Source of the DNA: CAZIPN01 sp964541225
GTDB taxonomy: Bacteria > Actinomycetota > Coriobacteriia > Anaerosomatales > JAAXUF01
DNA: 44,097 nucleotides
Direction: 5' to 3'
Assembly (NCBI GenBank): GCA_964541225.1
Contig: CAZIPN010000017.1
Coordinates: 1 to 44,097, forward strand
Part shown: piece by piece, positions 1-7,176 of the stretch
Layout of the letters: every line of letters begins with the position of its first letter
How positions within the stretch are numbered: position 1 is the stretch's first letter
Program-made: the position numbers and the translations under genes
The notes under the pieces: model-generated
Told to the model about the DNA's origin: nothing
Databases searched by the model: none
Seen by the model: only the letters and a program-made list of their open reading frames with translations

Positions 1-45
1 ACCACGGTGACACCTGATGCTTGCCGAGAACTTCCCCAGAGCTTC

Positions 46-834
46 CTAGAACAGGGTCTGCGTCCCGCCGCCGATAGAAAAGGAGCGTCGATGAATGGGC
101 GACAGTCCTTCTCGGGCGATGACGGCGAGATGCTCAGACGTCCCGTAGCCTTTGTTGACGTCAAAGGAATACGCGGGGTGGTCCGTCGCAAGCGTGCGCA
201 TGAGTTGATCGCGCGCGACCTTCGCGACAATAGACGCTGCGGCGATGGCGGCGACGAGTTGATCACCTTTGACGATGGCCGTCTCGTTGTCGACGACACT
301 CAAGGGCAAGCCATCAAGCACGACGTGGTCGACTGTCAACCCGAGCCCGTCGAGCGCGAGCCCCATCACGCGCCGCAAGGCGGCGGTCATGCCAAGGGAG
401 TCCACCTCGCCCGGTGACACGTGAGCCACGCTCACCGCGAGCGCTTGGGAGCGAATCACCGCAGCGAGTTCCTCTCGGCGCTCGGGACGAATGCGTTTGC
501 TGTCGTCGAGTCCTTCGATGAGCGGTGACTCCGCAAGTACGACCGCCGCAGCCGTGAGTGGGCCGGCCAGTGCACCGCGTCCGACCTCATCGAGTCCAGC
601 GATGATTTGGCAGCCGCCCGCACGGAGCTCTCTCTCAAGCGCGTAGAGCCGAGAGGTGCGAGCGCGCTCACGTTGCTCGGCGCGCGAACGAGCACGCGCG
701 GTTTCCAGCAAGGCTTGGACTCCTGAGCGCGGGTCGTCAGAGAACCGACTGAGCAGGCTTGTCAGCGTGCGTCCTCGCGCGTTGTGAATCAGCGCGCTAA
801 TCTCGGCAACAGACATCTTGTTGTTCGATGTCAT
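46..834 (-). CDS. rnhB: Ribonuclease HII
   Basis: Cytoplasmic endonuclease that cuts the RNA strand of RNA-DNA hybrids and removes ribonucleotides misincorporated in DNA. The 262-residue protein has the hallmark GLDEVGRG at about residues 80-87, which supplies the first Asp-Glu of the active site, and a later VLDGLPL stretch matching the third acidic motif. About 70 residues precede the catalytic core, a helical N-terminal extension like that of Bacillus RnhB, so it is longer than the roughly 200-residue minimal form. I chose ATG at 834 because GGAG lies 6 nt upstream; an in-frame TTG at 846 has no such site. It is the last complete gene of the rplS transcript, 108 nt after rplS. Confidence 0.96.
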   Translation of the reverse strand: MTSNNKMSVAEISALIHNARGRTLTSLLSRFSDDPRSGVQALLETARARSRAEQRERARTSRLYALERELRAGGCQIIAGLDEVGRGALAGPLTAAAVVLAESPLIEGLDDSKRIRPERREELAAVIRSQALAVSVAHVSPGEVDSLGMTAALRRVMGLALDGLGLTVDHVVLDGLPLSVVDNETAIVKGDQLVAAIAAASIVAKVARDQLMRTLATDHPAYSFDVNKGYGTSEHLAVIAREGLSPIHRRSFSIGGGTQTLF

Positions 835-942
835 GCGACACTCCAATGCCCCAGAAAGAAGACAAGCGAGGCATCGCTTTCGCGAACCTCGCCAGAGTGT
901 CGATGTGATGCCGTCTGCATGGCCGTGACGGCTCCGTAGAGC

Positions 943-1287
943 CTAGAACCCCTTCTCCCTGAGTCTCGCCGCCTTGCCGACCTTCTCGCGCAGGTAGTAG
1001 AGCTTGCTGCGACGCACCTTGCCGTGAGACAGGATCTCGATCTTCTCGATCTTGGGAGAATGGACTGGGAACGTACGCTCGACGCCGACGCCGAACGAGA
1101 TCTTGCGGACCGTGAAGGTCTCGCGGTTGCTCGCTCCATGCCGACGAATCACGACCCCTTGGAACACCTGGGTGCGCTCCCGGTTACCTTCGAGAATCTT
1201 GTAGTGGACCTTGACGGTGTCGCCAACGCTGACCTGGTCGAGGTCCTCGCGAATCTGCTGCTGCTCGAGGGCGCGGATGATGTCCAT
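943..1287 (-). CDS. rplS: 50S ribosomal protein L19
   Basis: Large-subunit protein at the 30S-50S interface. The 114-residue protein matches the family in length and contains typical segments: VSVGDTVKVHYKI near the N-terminus, then TQVFQGVVI, FTVRKISFGVGVERTFP and the basic C-terminus RRSKLYYLREKVGKAARL. ATG at 1287 begins MDIIRALEQQQ, the usual L19 start; longer in-frame starts would give unrelated residues and would cross the promoter found at 1351-1379. Its place beside trmD, rimM and rpsP is the widely conserved ribosome maturation cluster, but here a signal peptidase gene separates trmD from rplS and rplS has its own promoter. Confidence 0.98.
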   Translation of the reverse strand: MDIIRALEQQQIREDLDQVSVGDTVKVHYKILEGNRERTQVFQGVVIRRHGASNRETFTVRKISFGVGVERTFPVHSPKIEKIEILSHGKVRRSKLYYLREKVGKAARLREKGF

Positions 1288-1350
1288 TGTTCCTGAGGTT
1301 CCTGTTCCGTTGAGATGTCCGGCGGCGCCGAGATCAAGGCGCGAGTGGGT

Positions 1351-1379
1351 AGTATAGACCACCCGTCAGGCGGCGGCAA
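1351..1379 (-). promoter_or_regulatory. Sigma-70-type promoter for rplS-rnhB
   Basis: On the minus strand a -35-like TTGCCG (1374-1379) lies exactly 17 nt from TATACT (1351-1356). Predicted transcription start is near 1344, giving a leader of about 57 nt before rplS. It sits in the 176-nt gap after the signal peptidase gene, so rplS-rnhB can be expressed apart from trmD. Confidence 0.7.
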
Positions 1380-1463
1380 TGTCTCGGCGAGACCGATTCT
1401 TGGGGTACTAGCTCACGGCATCTTGCGGTCGTTCGGGCAGCACGGGAGGGTGGAGGCGTGCAG

Positions 1464-2039
1464 CTAGCGTAATGTCCCGAACGCGCTCAACGGCCAGTAC
1501 GTCCAGAACGCGCGGCCTTGGACGGCGCTTGCGGAAATGGCCCCGAATGCCCGACTGTCGGCGCTGTCGGTGCGATTGTCGCCCATCACCCACAGATCGC
1601 CGTCAGGAACGCGGAACGGATAGTGGATGTCGGTAGGGAGCGGATAGCTCGGCGTGCCCGCAGTGTAGGGTTCTTGGAGAGCCTGGTCGTCAACGTAGAC
1701 CACGCCGTCACGCATGGTGACGGTCTGGCCTCCCGTCGCGATCACTCGCTTGATGAGGTGCGGATGTTCTCCGCTGGGATCCGGAAAGACCACGATGTCT
1801 CCGTAGCGCGGCTCGCGAATGAATCGGAACGTGATCTTCTCGGCGAGCACGCGATTGTTGATCTCGATTGTCGGGATCATGGAGCCGGTTGGCACGATGA
1901 ATGGCTCGACGAAGAACGTCCGAATGAGAAACGCGAGCCCGAAGGCGAGAACGACGAGGAGTGCCGTCTCAAGCAGCCAGCGAAGAAGTGAAGTCTCCTT
2001 GTCGTCGGACGGTTGCATGGTTGTGCTGGAGTCGGTCAT
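1464..2039 (-). CDS. lepB: Signal peptidase I (first copy)
   Basis: Membrane serine protease that removes signal peptides from exported preproteins. The 191-residue protein has one N-terminal membrane segment (about residues 19-42) followed by the catalytic domain: the nucleophile Ser53 in PTGSMIPT, the general base Lys97 in HLIKRVIATGG and the conserved box GDNRTDSADSRAFG near the C-terminus. The length fits Gram-positive-type enzymes with a single anchor. ATG at 2039 is chosen because it lies 4 nt after the trmD stop, so the two are translationally coupled; the in-frame upstream extension is only trmD read out of frame. A second signal peptidase gene lies at 5657-6268. Confidence 0.95.
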   Translation of the reverse strand: MTDSSTTMQPSDDKETSLLRWLLETALLVVLAFGLAFLIRTFFVEPFIVPTGSMIPTIEINNRVLAEKITFRFIREPRYGDIVVFPDPSGEHPHLIKRVIATGGQTVTMRDGVVYVDDQALQEPYTAGTPSYPLPTDIHYPFRVPDGDLWVMGDNRTDSADSRAFGAISASAVQGRAFWTYWPLSAFGTLR

Positions 2040-2043
2040 GCGC

Positions 2044-2793
2044 CTACCCTTCCTCAGCCGTGTTCGCCCCGCGAAGTTCGTTTGCCACGACCTGCTTGTC
2101 GTCGTCTGACAGCGCAACTCCTGCCAACAGCTCCGGCCGGACCCGCGCTGTCTTGCGGAGAGCCTGCTCACGACGCCACTGTGCAATTCGGGCGTGGTCG
2201 CCGCCGAGGAGCACTTCGGGCACCGTTAGTCCACGCAGCTCACGCGGACGGGTGTACTGAGGGTACTCCAACATGCCCTCGGCAAACGACTCATCCACAC
2301 AAGATTCATCATCGCCCAACACGCCGGGCACGTGACGCGAGACGGCATCGATGACCACCATGGCGGGCAGTTCCCCGCCGGTCAGGACGTAGTCTCCAAT
2401 CGAGAGTTCGAGGTCGGCGCGCGAGACGGCGCGCTCGTCGATGCCCTCGTAGCGTCCGCATACAAAGACGAGCCGCTCCAGAGATGCGAGATCGACGGCG
2501 AGCTTCTGAGAGAAGGGCGCGCCGCCCGGAGTCAAGAAGATGACGTAGCCAGGCTCGTCCTCAAGAGACTGCACCGCATCGAGGGCCTCGAAGATCGGAT
2601 CAGGCTTCATGACCATGCCCGGACCTCCGCCGTACGGCTCGTCGTCTGTGGTGCGGTGGCGGTCATGCGTCCACTCGCGCAGGTCGTGCGTGCGAACCTC
2701 AAGCAAGCCACGCTCGCGCGCGATTCCAATGACCGATGCGGACATCGGCCCCTCAAACATCGACGGAAAGATGGTGATGACGTCAAAGATCAT
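2044..2793 (-). CDS. trmD: tRNA (guanine-37-N1) methyltransferase
   Basis: Methylates G37 next to the anticodon of tRNAs reading CNN codons, using S-adenosylmethionine, and thereby prevents +1 frameshifting. The 249-residue protein begins MIFDVITIFPSMF and contains the trefoil-knot SPOUT signatures DDEPYGGGPGMVMKP (about residues 50-64) and CGRYEGIDERA followed by IGDYVLTGGELPAM. The start codon overlaps the rimM stop by 4 bp (ATGA), the normal arrangement for this pair. Length and motifs are typical and nothing looks damaged. Confidence 0.98.
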   Translation of the reverse strand: MIFDVITIFPSMFEGPMSASVIGIARERGLLEVRTHDLREWTHDRHRTTDDEPYGGGPGMVMKPDPIFEALDAVQSLEDEPGYVIFLTPGGAPFSQKLAVDLASLERLVFVCGRYEGIDERAVSRADLELSIGDYVLTGGELPAMVVIDAVSRHVPGVLGDDESCVDESFAEGMLEYPQYTRPRELRGLTVPEVLLGGDHARIAQWRREQALRKTARVRPELLAGVALSDDDKQVVANELRGANTAEEG

Positions 2794-3326
2794 GCGCCAC
2801 TCTCCGGATCCGGCAGCAATCCGGGCAATGCACGCACAGACGCGGTTCGTTTCTCCCAGTCAATCTCAAGCACCACATCATCGATGACAGGCAGAAGGAC
2901 CTCGCCGAGAGACCCGTGCACGACCCACACGTCGTTTGCCCCGGTGACGATCACGTCGACGACCCTGCCGAGAGACCCTCGCTCGACGTCGGTGACATCT
3001 AAGCCGGTGGCGTCGTCTTCCGGTTCGACGGAGTCTGTCCATTGCACGGGGATGTCGTCAACCGACGCCACAACCTGTGTGCCGACGAGGGGCGCCGCAC
3101 TCGTGATGTCGTCGATACCGTCAACCTTGAGAAGTGGTCCCTTGGGTCCCGGTCGCACGCCCTCGACGTGGCCCGACCTCAGGCCAGCCGGCGGTGGGAC
3201 AAACCAGATCTCGAGTCCAGGAGGCAGATCGATAGCTACATCGGAGGCAAGCTTCAGAGAAACCTCCCCCTTGAGTCCATGAGTCTTGACGACCCGCCCC
3301 AGCAAGACGAACGGTCCAGGAGTCAT
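2790..3326 (-). CDS. rimM: 16S rRNA processing protein RimM
   Basis: Assembly factor for the 30S subunit that binds ribosomal protein S19 and helps mature the 16S rRNA head. The 178-residue protein starts with the family signature VLLGRVVKTHGLKGEVSLK and ends with a PRC-barrel half containing GSLGRVVDVIVTGANDVWVV and EVLLPVIDDVV. It lies between khpA and trmD and overlaps trmD by 4 bp. The start is 4 nt after the khpA stop, with AGGGGA almost touching the ATG, so translation probably depends on coupling with khpA. Confidence 0.97.
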   Translation of the reverse strand: MTPGPFVLLGRVVKTHGLKGEVSLKLASDVAIDLPPGLEIWFVPPPAGLRSGHVEGVRPGPKGPLLKVDGIDDITSAAPLVGTQVVASVDDIPVQWTDSVEPEDDATGLDVTDVERGSLGRVVDVIVTGANDVWVVHGSLGEVLLPVIDDVVLEIDWEKRTASVRALPGLLPDPESGA

Positions 3327-3330
3327 TCCC

Positions 3331-3573
3331 CTAGCCGGCTACCTCGACCTCGACCTGCTTCTCGCTGGTCGCGCCCGCCGCGCGGGCGAGGGTGCGGATC
3401 GCCTTGATGATGCGGCCTTGTCGGCCGATGACCTTCCCAACGTCATCGGCGCCCACGGTAATCTGGAACGTGATGGATTCGTCGGTGTCTTCAACGGACA
3501 CGGACACGGAATCGCGGTCGTCGACGAGCGCTGTCACCAGATAGCGGACGAGTCCTTCGGTGTCAGCAGGCAT
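3331..3573 (-). CDS. khpA: KH-domain RNA-binding protein KhpA
   Basis: Small RNA-binding protein (YlqC/KhpA family) that in Gram-positive bacteria pairs with KhpB and affects cell division and elongation. The 80-residue protein is essentially one KH domain, with the RNA-gripping GxxG loop seen as GRQG in VGKVIGRQGRIIKAIR (about residues 45-60). GGAG lies 8 nt before the ATG. It occupies its normal position between rpsP and rimM. The family is clear; the cellular role comes from other species. Confidence 0.94.
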   Translation of the reverse strand: MPADTEGLVRYLVTALVDDRDSVSVSVEDTDESITFQITVGADDVGKVIGRQGRIIKAIRTLARAAGATSEKQVEVEVAG

Positions 3574-3587
3574 GAGTTGGCTCCAAG

Positions 3588-4058
3588 CTACTCGGCAGCT
3601 TCGGCCTCGGCGGCTTCGGCCTGTGGCTCATCGGATTCGGCGGCTTCGGCCTCGGCAGGTGCCCCTTGCTCACTCTCAGCCTCGGCGGCCTGTGCGGCCT
3701 GTGCCTCCTTGGCGGCGGCTTCTGCGTCCGCCGCAGCCTTCGCGGCAGCTTCTGCCTCGGCAGCCTCCTTGGCAAGCGACTTCTTCGAGGGCGCCTGGGT
3801 CTTCTCGGGCGCCTGCTTCTCGCCTCGAGCGATGGCGATGAGCTTGCCGGCTGCTTCGGTCGGCTGTGCTCCCTTGGCGATCCATGAGTCGACCTTCTCG
3901 AGGTCGAGCTCGACCGTTGACGGGGTCGTGCGCGGGTTATAGCGGCCCACGATCTCGATGAAACGGCCATCGCGGCGCGCGCGGCCGTCGCTGACGACAA
4001 CGCGGTAAAACGGCGCCTTCTTGGCACCGTGGCGCGCCAGACGGATCTTGACTGCCAA
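3588..4058 (-). CDS. rpsP: 30S ribosomal protein S16 with long Ala/Glu-rich tail
   Basis: Small-subunit ribosomal protein needed for 30S assembly. Residues 1 to about 80 form the S16 domain (AVKIRLARHGAKKAPFYRVV, then GRFIEIVGRYNP). The remaining 70 or so residues are a low-complexity tail of Ala, Glu, Lys and Gln that should form charged helix or stay disordered; minimal S16 proteins are only 80-90 residues, so this one is nearly doubled at 156. The start is a TTG at 4058: it gives the expected AVKIRL beginning and has a strong GGAGGTGA site 8 nt upstream, whereas the first in-frame ATG upstream would add 32 unrelated residues. Confidence 0.96.
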   Translation of the reverse strand: MAVKIRLARHGAKKAPFYRVVVSDGRARRDGRFIEIVGRYNPRTTPSTVELDLEKVDSWIAKGAQPTEAAGKLIAIARGEKQAPEKTQAPSKKSLAKEAAEAEAAAKAAADAEAAAKEAQAAQAAEAESEQGAPAEAEAAESDEPQAEAAEAEAAE

Positions 4059-4074
4059 CAGGGTCACCTCCGGT

Positions 4075-4100
4075 AAAAGCGACCCGCGAGTGCGGGTCGC
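4075..4100 (-). terminator. Terminator-like hairpin in the rpsP leader
   Basis: A perfect 9-bp stem (GCGACCCGC/GCGGGTCGC) with a 4-nt loop, followed on the minus strand by TTTT and, a few bases later, the rpsP ribosome binding site. It lies downstream of the proposed rpsP promoter at 4126-4154, so it would act as an attenuator rather than simply ending the ffh transcript. The U-run is short, so termination may be partial. Confidence 0.6.
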
Positions 4101-4125
4101 GCTACTACGAGCAAAGCGGTTGCAT

Positions 4126-4154
4126 ATACTACGACACTCCTGGGGGGCGGTCAA
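4126..4154 (-). promoter_or_regulatory. Sigma-70-type promoter for rpsP-khpA-rimM-trmD
   Basis: TTGACC (4149-4154) is separated by 17 nt from TAGTAT (4126-4131) on the minus strand, in the 161-nt gap between ffh and rpsP. The predicted start near 4119 gives a leader of about 60 nt that contains the 4075-4100 hairpin. Confidence 0.65.
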
Positions 4155-4219
4155 AGCACACCATGCGCGTGTGGCCTCGCGTATTGGGCCGCGCCCCCAC
4201 TGCCGGATGAGTCCGCACG

Positions 4220-5566
4220 CTAGAAGCCCATCGGCCCCAAGCCGGGCAGGCGCATCCGCTTCTTGCCCTTGCCATTCGCCGACTGGTACTGCTTCATGAG
4301 CTTGCGCGTCTCGGCAAACTGCTTGAGCAGCTGGTTGACCTCGGAAACGTGAACGCCGGAACCAGTGGCGATGCGCTCTCGCCGAGAGCCATTGAGGATC
4401 TTCGGTTTCGTGCGTTCCGCCGGAGTCATCGAGTAGATGATCGCTTCGATGCGGTCCAGAGCGCGTTCGTCGACTTCGCCGTCGAGCTGCTTGGTGAGCT
4501 TGCCTGCGCCGGGCAGGGACTTCAGGATGCCCCCGAGTCCACCCATCTTGCGAACCTGGTTGATTTGGGCGAGGAAGTCCTCGAGCGTGAAATCAGCGCG
4601 TTTCAGGCGCTCAGCGGCCTCGGCATCGAGTTCGGCGGCGCCAACCTCCTCAGCCTTCTCGATGAGCGAAACCACGTCTCCCATGCCGAGAATGCGCTTG
4701 GCCATGCGCTCGGGATAGAAAGGCTGCAGCGAGTCAGGCTTCTCGCCTTCGGACGCGAACTTGATGGGCTTGCCGGTGACCTGGCGAATCGAGAGCGCTG
4801 CTCCGCCTCGCGCGTCACCGTCGAGCTTACTCATGATCACGCCGTCGAAGTCGACCTTCTCGGCGAAGGCCGCGGCGACATTGACGGCGTCTTGCCCGGT
4901 CATCGCATCGACCACCATGAGGATCTGATCGGGTCTGACCGCGTTTCGAATAGCGGCGGCTTCACCCATCATCTCCTCATCGACATGAAGACGCCCGGCG
5001 GTGTCGATGATGACCACGTCGCGCAGGGTGTCGACAGCGTGCTTCACACCGGCCTTCGCGATGGCAACCGCATCGGTGCCCTCGCCACGATAGACCGGAA
5101 TGTCGAGCTCACGCCCGAGTGCCTCGAGTTGGTCGATGGCCGCTGGGCGGTGCACGTCACAGGCGACCATGAGTGGGCGTTTGCCCTGCTTGCGCAGCAT
5201 GTAGGCAAGCTTGGTCGTGGCCGTCGTCTTACCCGAACCCTGCAGCCCGACGAGCATGATGACGTTGGGGATACGGCCCGAAAGCGCGAGGCGGGAGTTC
5301 GTCGACCCAAGAAGGTCGGTGAGCTGGGACAGAACGATCTTGATCACCGTCTGACCCGGGGTGAGCGACTTCATCACATCGGCGCCGATGGATTTCTCGC
5401 GCAGTGTCGCAACGAATTCCTTGACGACCTTGTAGTTCACGTCAGCCTCAAGGAGCGCCATGCGTATCTCGCGCATCGCGGCATCAACGTCGGCTTCAGT
5501 GAGTCGCCCCTTGCTGGTCAGGTTGCCGAAGATCGATTGGAGACGGTCAGAGAGTGAGTCGAACAT
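4220..5566 (-). CDS. ffh: Signal recognition particle protein Ffh
   Basis: GTPase subunit of the signal recognition particle; it binds signal sequences emerging from ribosomes and delivers them to FtsY at the membrane. In the 448-residue protein the N domain is followed by the NG GTPase core: the P-loop GLQGSGKTT at about 107-115, DTAGRL, and SKLDGDARGG. The C-terminal M domain has the RNA-binding segment GSRRERIATGSGVHVSEVN and a methionine-containing tail. GGAAGG lies upstream of the ATG. I did not find an SRP RNA gene nearby. The gene lies with its receptor ftsY and a signal peptidase gene, forming a compact export cluster. Confidence 0.98.
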   Translation of the reverse strand: MFDSLSDRLQSIFGNLTSKGRLTEADVDAAMREIRMALLEADVNYKVVKEFVATLREKSIGADVMKSLTPGQTVIKIVLSQLTDLLGSTNSRLALSGRIPNVIMLVGLQGSGKTTATTKLAYMLRKQGKRPLMVACDVHRPAAIDQLEALGRELDIPVYRGEGTDAVAIAKAGVKHAVDTLRDVVIIDTAGRLHVDEEMMGEAAAIRNAVRPDQILMVVDAMTGQDAVNVAAAFAEKVDFDGVIMSKLDGDARGGAALSIRQVTGKPIKFASEGEKPDSLQPFYPERMAKRILGMGDVVSLIEKAEEVGAAELDAEAAERLKRADFTLEDFLAQINQVRKMGGLGGILKSLPGAGKLTKQLDGEVDERALDRIEAIIYSMTPAERTKPKILNGSRRERIATGSGVHVSEVNQLLKQFAETRKLMKQYQSANGKGKKRMRLPGLGPMGF

Positions 5567-5656
5567 GTGATGCCTTCCGATGGTGTGCTGTTAGCTGGCG
5601 CGATGACCGACATTCTTGGCAACGAGAGCCGAGGCTTGAGCAGGCGACGCGTTGGC

Positions 5657-6268
5657 TCACACGGGCCTGATGCGATAGATGGGGGCGAAGATGAAGACCA
5701 CCTTGCCCTCAATACTAGCGTCTGAGACCGGGCCAATGTAGCGACTGTCCTCTGAATTCGCGCGATTGTCTCCCATGAGGTAGACGGAGCCGGGCGGAAC
5801 GTGAATGAGCGGCTCGCTCACGGCGAACTGCGGGATGATGACCTGACCTCGTTGAGGCTCAGGGGTTCCGTTGACGATTGCCACGTCGCCTCGGACGACG
5901 ACTGTGTCGCCGCCAACGGCAACCACGCGCTTGACGAGTTCAGTTGGCACGCCCCGGTCCAGGACGCTGGCGACGACCACGTCGCCTCGGTGAGGTGCGC
6001 TATCTCCACGACTGACAAGCAGGTAGTCTCCGCCATGCAGCGTCGGTTCCATCGACTGACCTACGACCACAGCACTGGAGAAGAAGACGTAGAAGACGAG
6101 AAGAATCGCGATGAGCGTCAACGTGAGCGGCAGCGTGAGCCATAGGGCGAGATGCTGAGCGAACGCGCTCGGGTCCTTGTGGCCGGGCTCCAAGACAGTC
6201 GGGCCGATGGGCAGGTCGTCAGCCGCGAAAGGACGCTCATCACTCGGCGGAGAATCGTTCTGGGTCAT
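5657..6268 (-). CDS. lepB: Signal peptidase I (second copy)
   Basis: Second signal peptidase I, 203 residues. An acidic, proline-containing N-terminal stretch of about 40 residues is followed by one membrane segment (about 42-64) and the catalytic motifs: Ser72 in VGQSMEPTL, Lys113 in ELVKRVVAVGGD, and GDNRANSEDSRYIG. It is clearly a paralogue of the copy at 1464-2039 but diverged, with different spacing and a longer cytoplasmic tail. It overlaps ftsY by 4 bp (ATGA) and precedes ffh by 90 nt, the position that YlxM, an SRP-associated protein, occupies in Bacillota. This suggests co-production with the targeting machinery. Confidence 0.95.
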   Translation of the reverse strand: MTQNDSPPSDERPFAADDLPIGPTVLEPGHKDPSAFAQHLALWLTLPLTLTLIAILLVFYVFFSSAVVVGQSMEPTLHGGDYLLVSRGDSAPHRGDVVVASVLDRGVPTELVKRVVAVGGDTVVVRGDVAIVNGTPEPQRGQVIIPQFAVSEPLIHVPPGSVYLMGDNRANSEDSRYIGPVSDASIEGKVVFIFAPIYRIRPV

Positions 6269-7176
6269 GAGGAAACCAATGCTCTCGCGAACTCATCGGC
6301 GGCGAAGGGGCGCAGGTCGTCGATACCCTCTCCCACTCCGATTCGAACGATAGGGATATCGAGTTCACGCGCGATGGCCACCGCTATTCCGCCCTTGGCA
6401 GTCCCGTCGAGCTTGGTGAGCGCAATCGCGTCGACGGAGAGTGCTGCATCAAACTCACGCGCTTGCGTCAGACCGTTCTGACCGGTTGTGGCATCCATGA
6501 CCAGCAAGACCTTGACCGGCGGCTTGCTGCGGTTCTCAGTCACGCGCTTCACTTTCGCGAGCTCACGCATCAAATCTGCCGAGGTGTGAAGACGGCCTGC
6601 GGTGTCCACGAGCGTAAGGTCAGCGCCCGTGGCTTCTGCTTGAGCGACAGCGTCGAAGGCCACGGCTGCAGGATCCGCGCCTCGGTCGCGTCGAACGACC
6701 GGCACGCCGGCACGCTCCGCCCAGATGTCGAGCTGTTCTGAGGCCGCTGCACGAAACGTGTCCGCCGAGCCGAGCATGACGCTGCGCCCTGCATCAACCG
6801 CCTGCTTGGCGAGCTTGCCGACCGTGGTGGTCTTTCCGGTGCCGTTGACGCCAACCACCAGCACGGTGACAGGCGACAGTGCAAGCGGGTCTTCGACGTC
6901 GCGAGGGAACTCGGCGGCGATTTGGGTGCCGAGGGCGGCGACGACTGCGGCGGCATCGGGGAGTGCGGCAGCAGAGGCTTCTCGGCGAAGTCGTGTCACG
7001 ACGTCGGTCGTTGCGCTCACGCCAAGGTCTGCGCCGATGAGGGCATCCTCGAGGTCGCCCCAGAACTCCTCATCAACATCGGGACCGCGCCCGAGCAGAA
7101 TGTTTAACTGGCCGCCAAGCCGCTCTCGGCTTCGCGAGAGTCCGTCGGCAAGGCGCCTATACCAAGGCGTGCTCAT
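6265..7176 (-). CDS. ftsY: Signal recognition particle receptor FtsY
   Basis: Receptor GTPase that docks Ffh-ribosome complexes at the membrane. The 303-residue protein is the short form: it lacks the long acidic A domain of E. coli FtsY and begins directly with the N domain. GTPase motifs are GVNGTGKTTT (about 109-118), the SADTFRAAASEQL stretch, DTAGRLHT, and TKLDGTAKGG. I prefer ATG at 7176 (MSTPWYRRL), which overlaps the smc 3' end by 20 bp; an in-frame start 33 nt further upstream is possible but adds residues unlike the family. The weak ribosome binding site suggests coupling with smc. Confidence 0.96.
   Translation of the reverse strand: MSTPWYRRLADGLSRSRERLGGQLNILLGRGPDVDEEFWGDLEDALIGADLGVSATTDVVTRLRREASAAALPDAAAVVAALGTQIAAEFPRDVEDPLALSPVTVLVVGVNGTGKTTTVGKLAKQAVDAGRSVMLGSADTFRAAASEQLDIWAERAGVPVVRRDRGADPAAVAFDAVAQAEATGADLTLVDTAGRLHTSADLMRELAKVKRVTENRSKPPVKVLLVMDATTGQNGLTQAREFDAALSVDAIALTKLDGTAKGGIAVAIARELDIPIVRIGVGEGIDDLRPFAADEFARALVSS

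Noticed and set aside
1..45. Possible start of a further minus-strand gene (such as yraN, which often follows rnhB) with a GTG at position 13
   Set aside because: Only four codons are inside the window and no ribosome binding site is well placed, so nothing can be claimed.
4059..7176. SRP (4.5S/6S) RNA gene near ffh and ftsY
   Set aside because: The gaps are short and none contains the conserved SRP RNA tetraloop helix.
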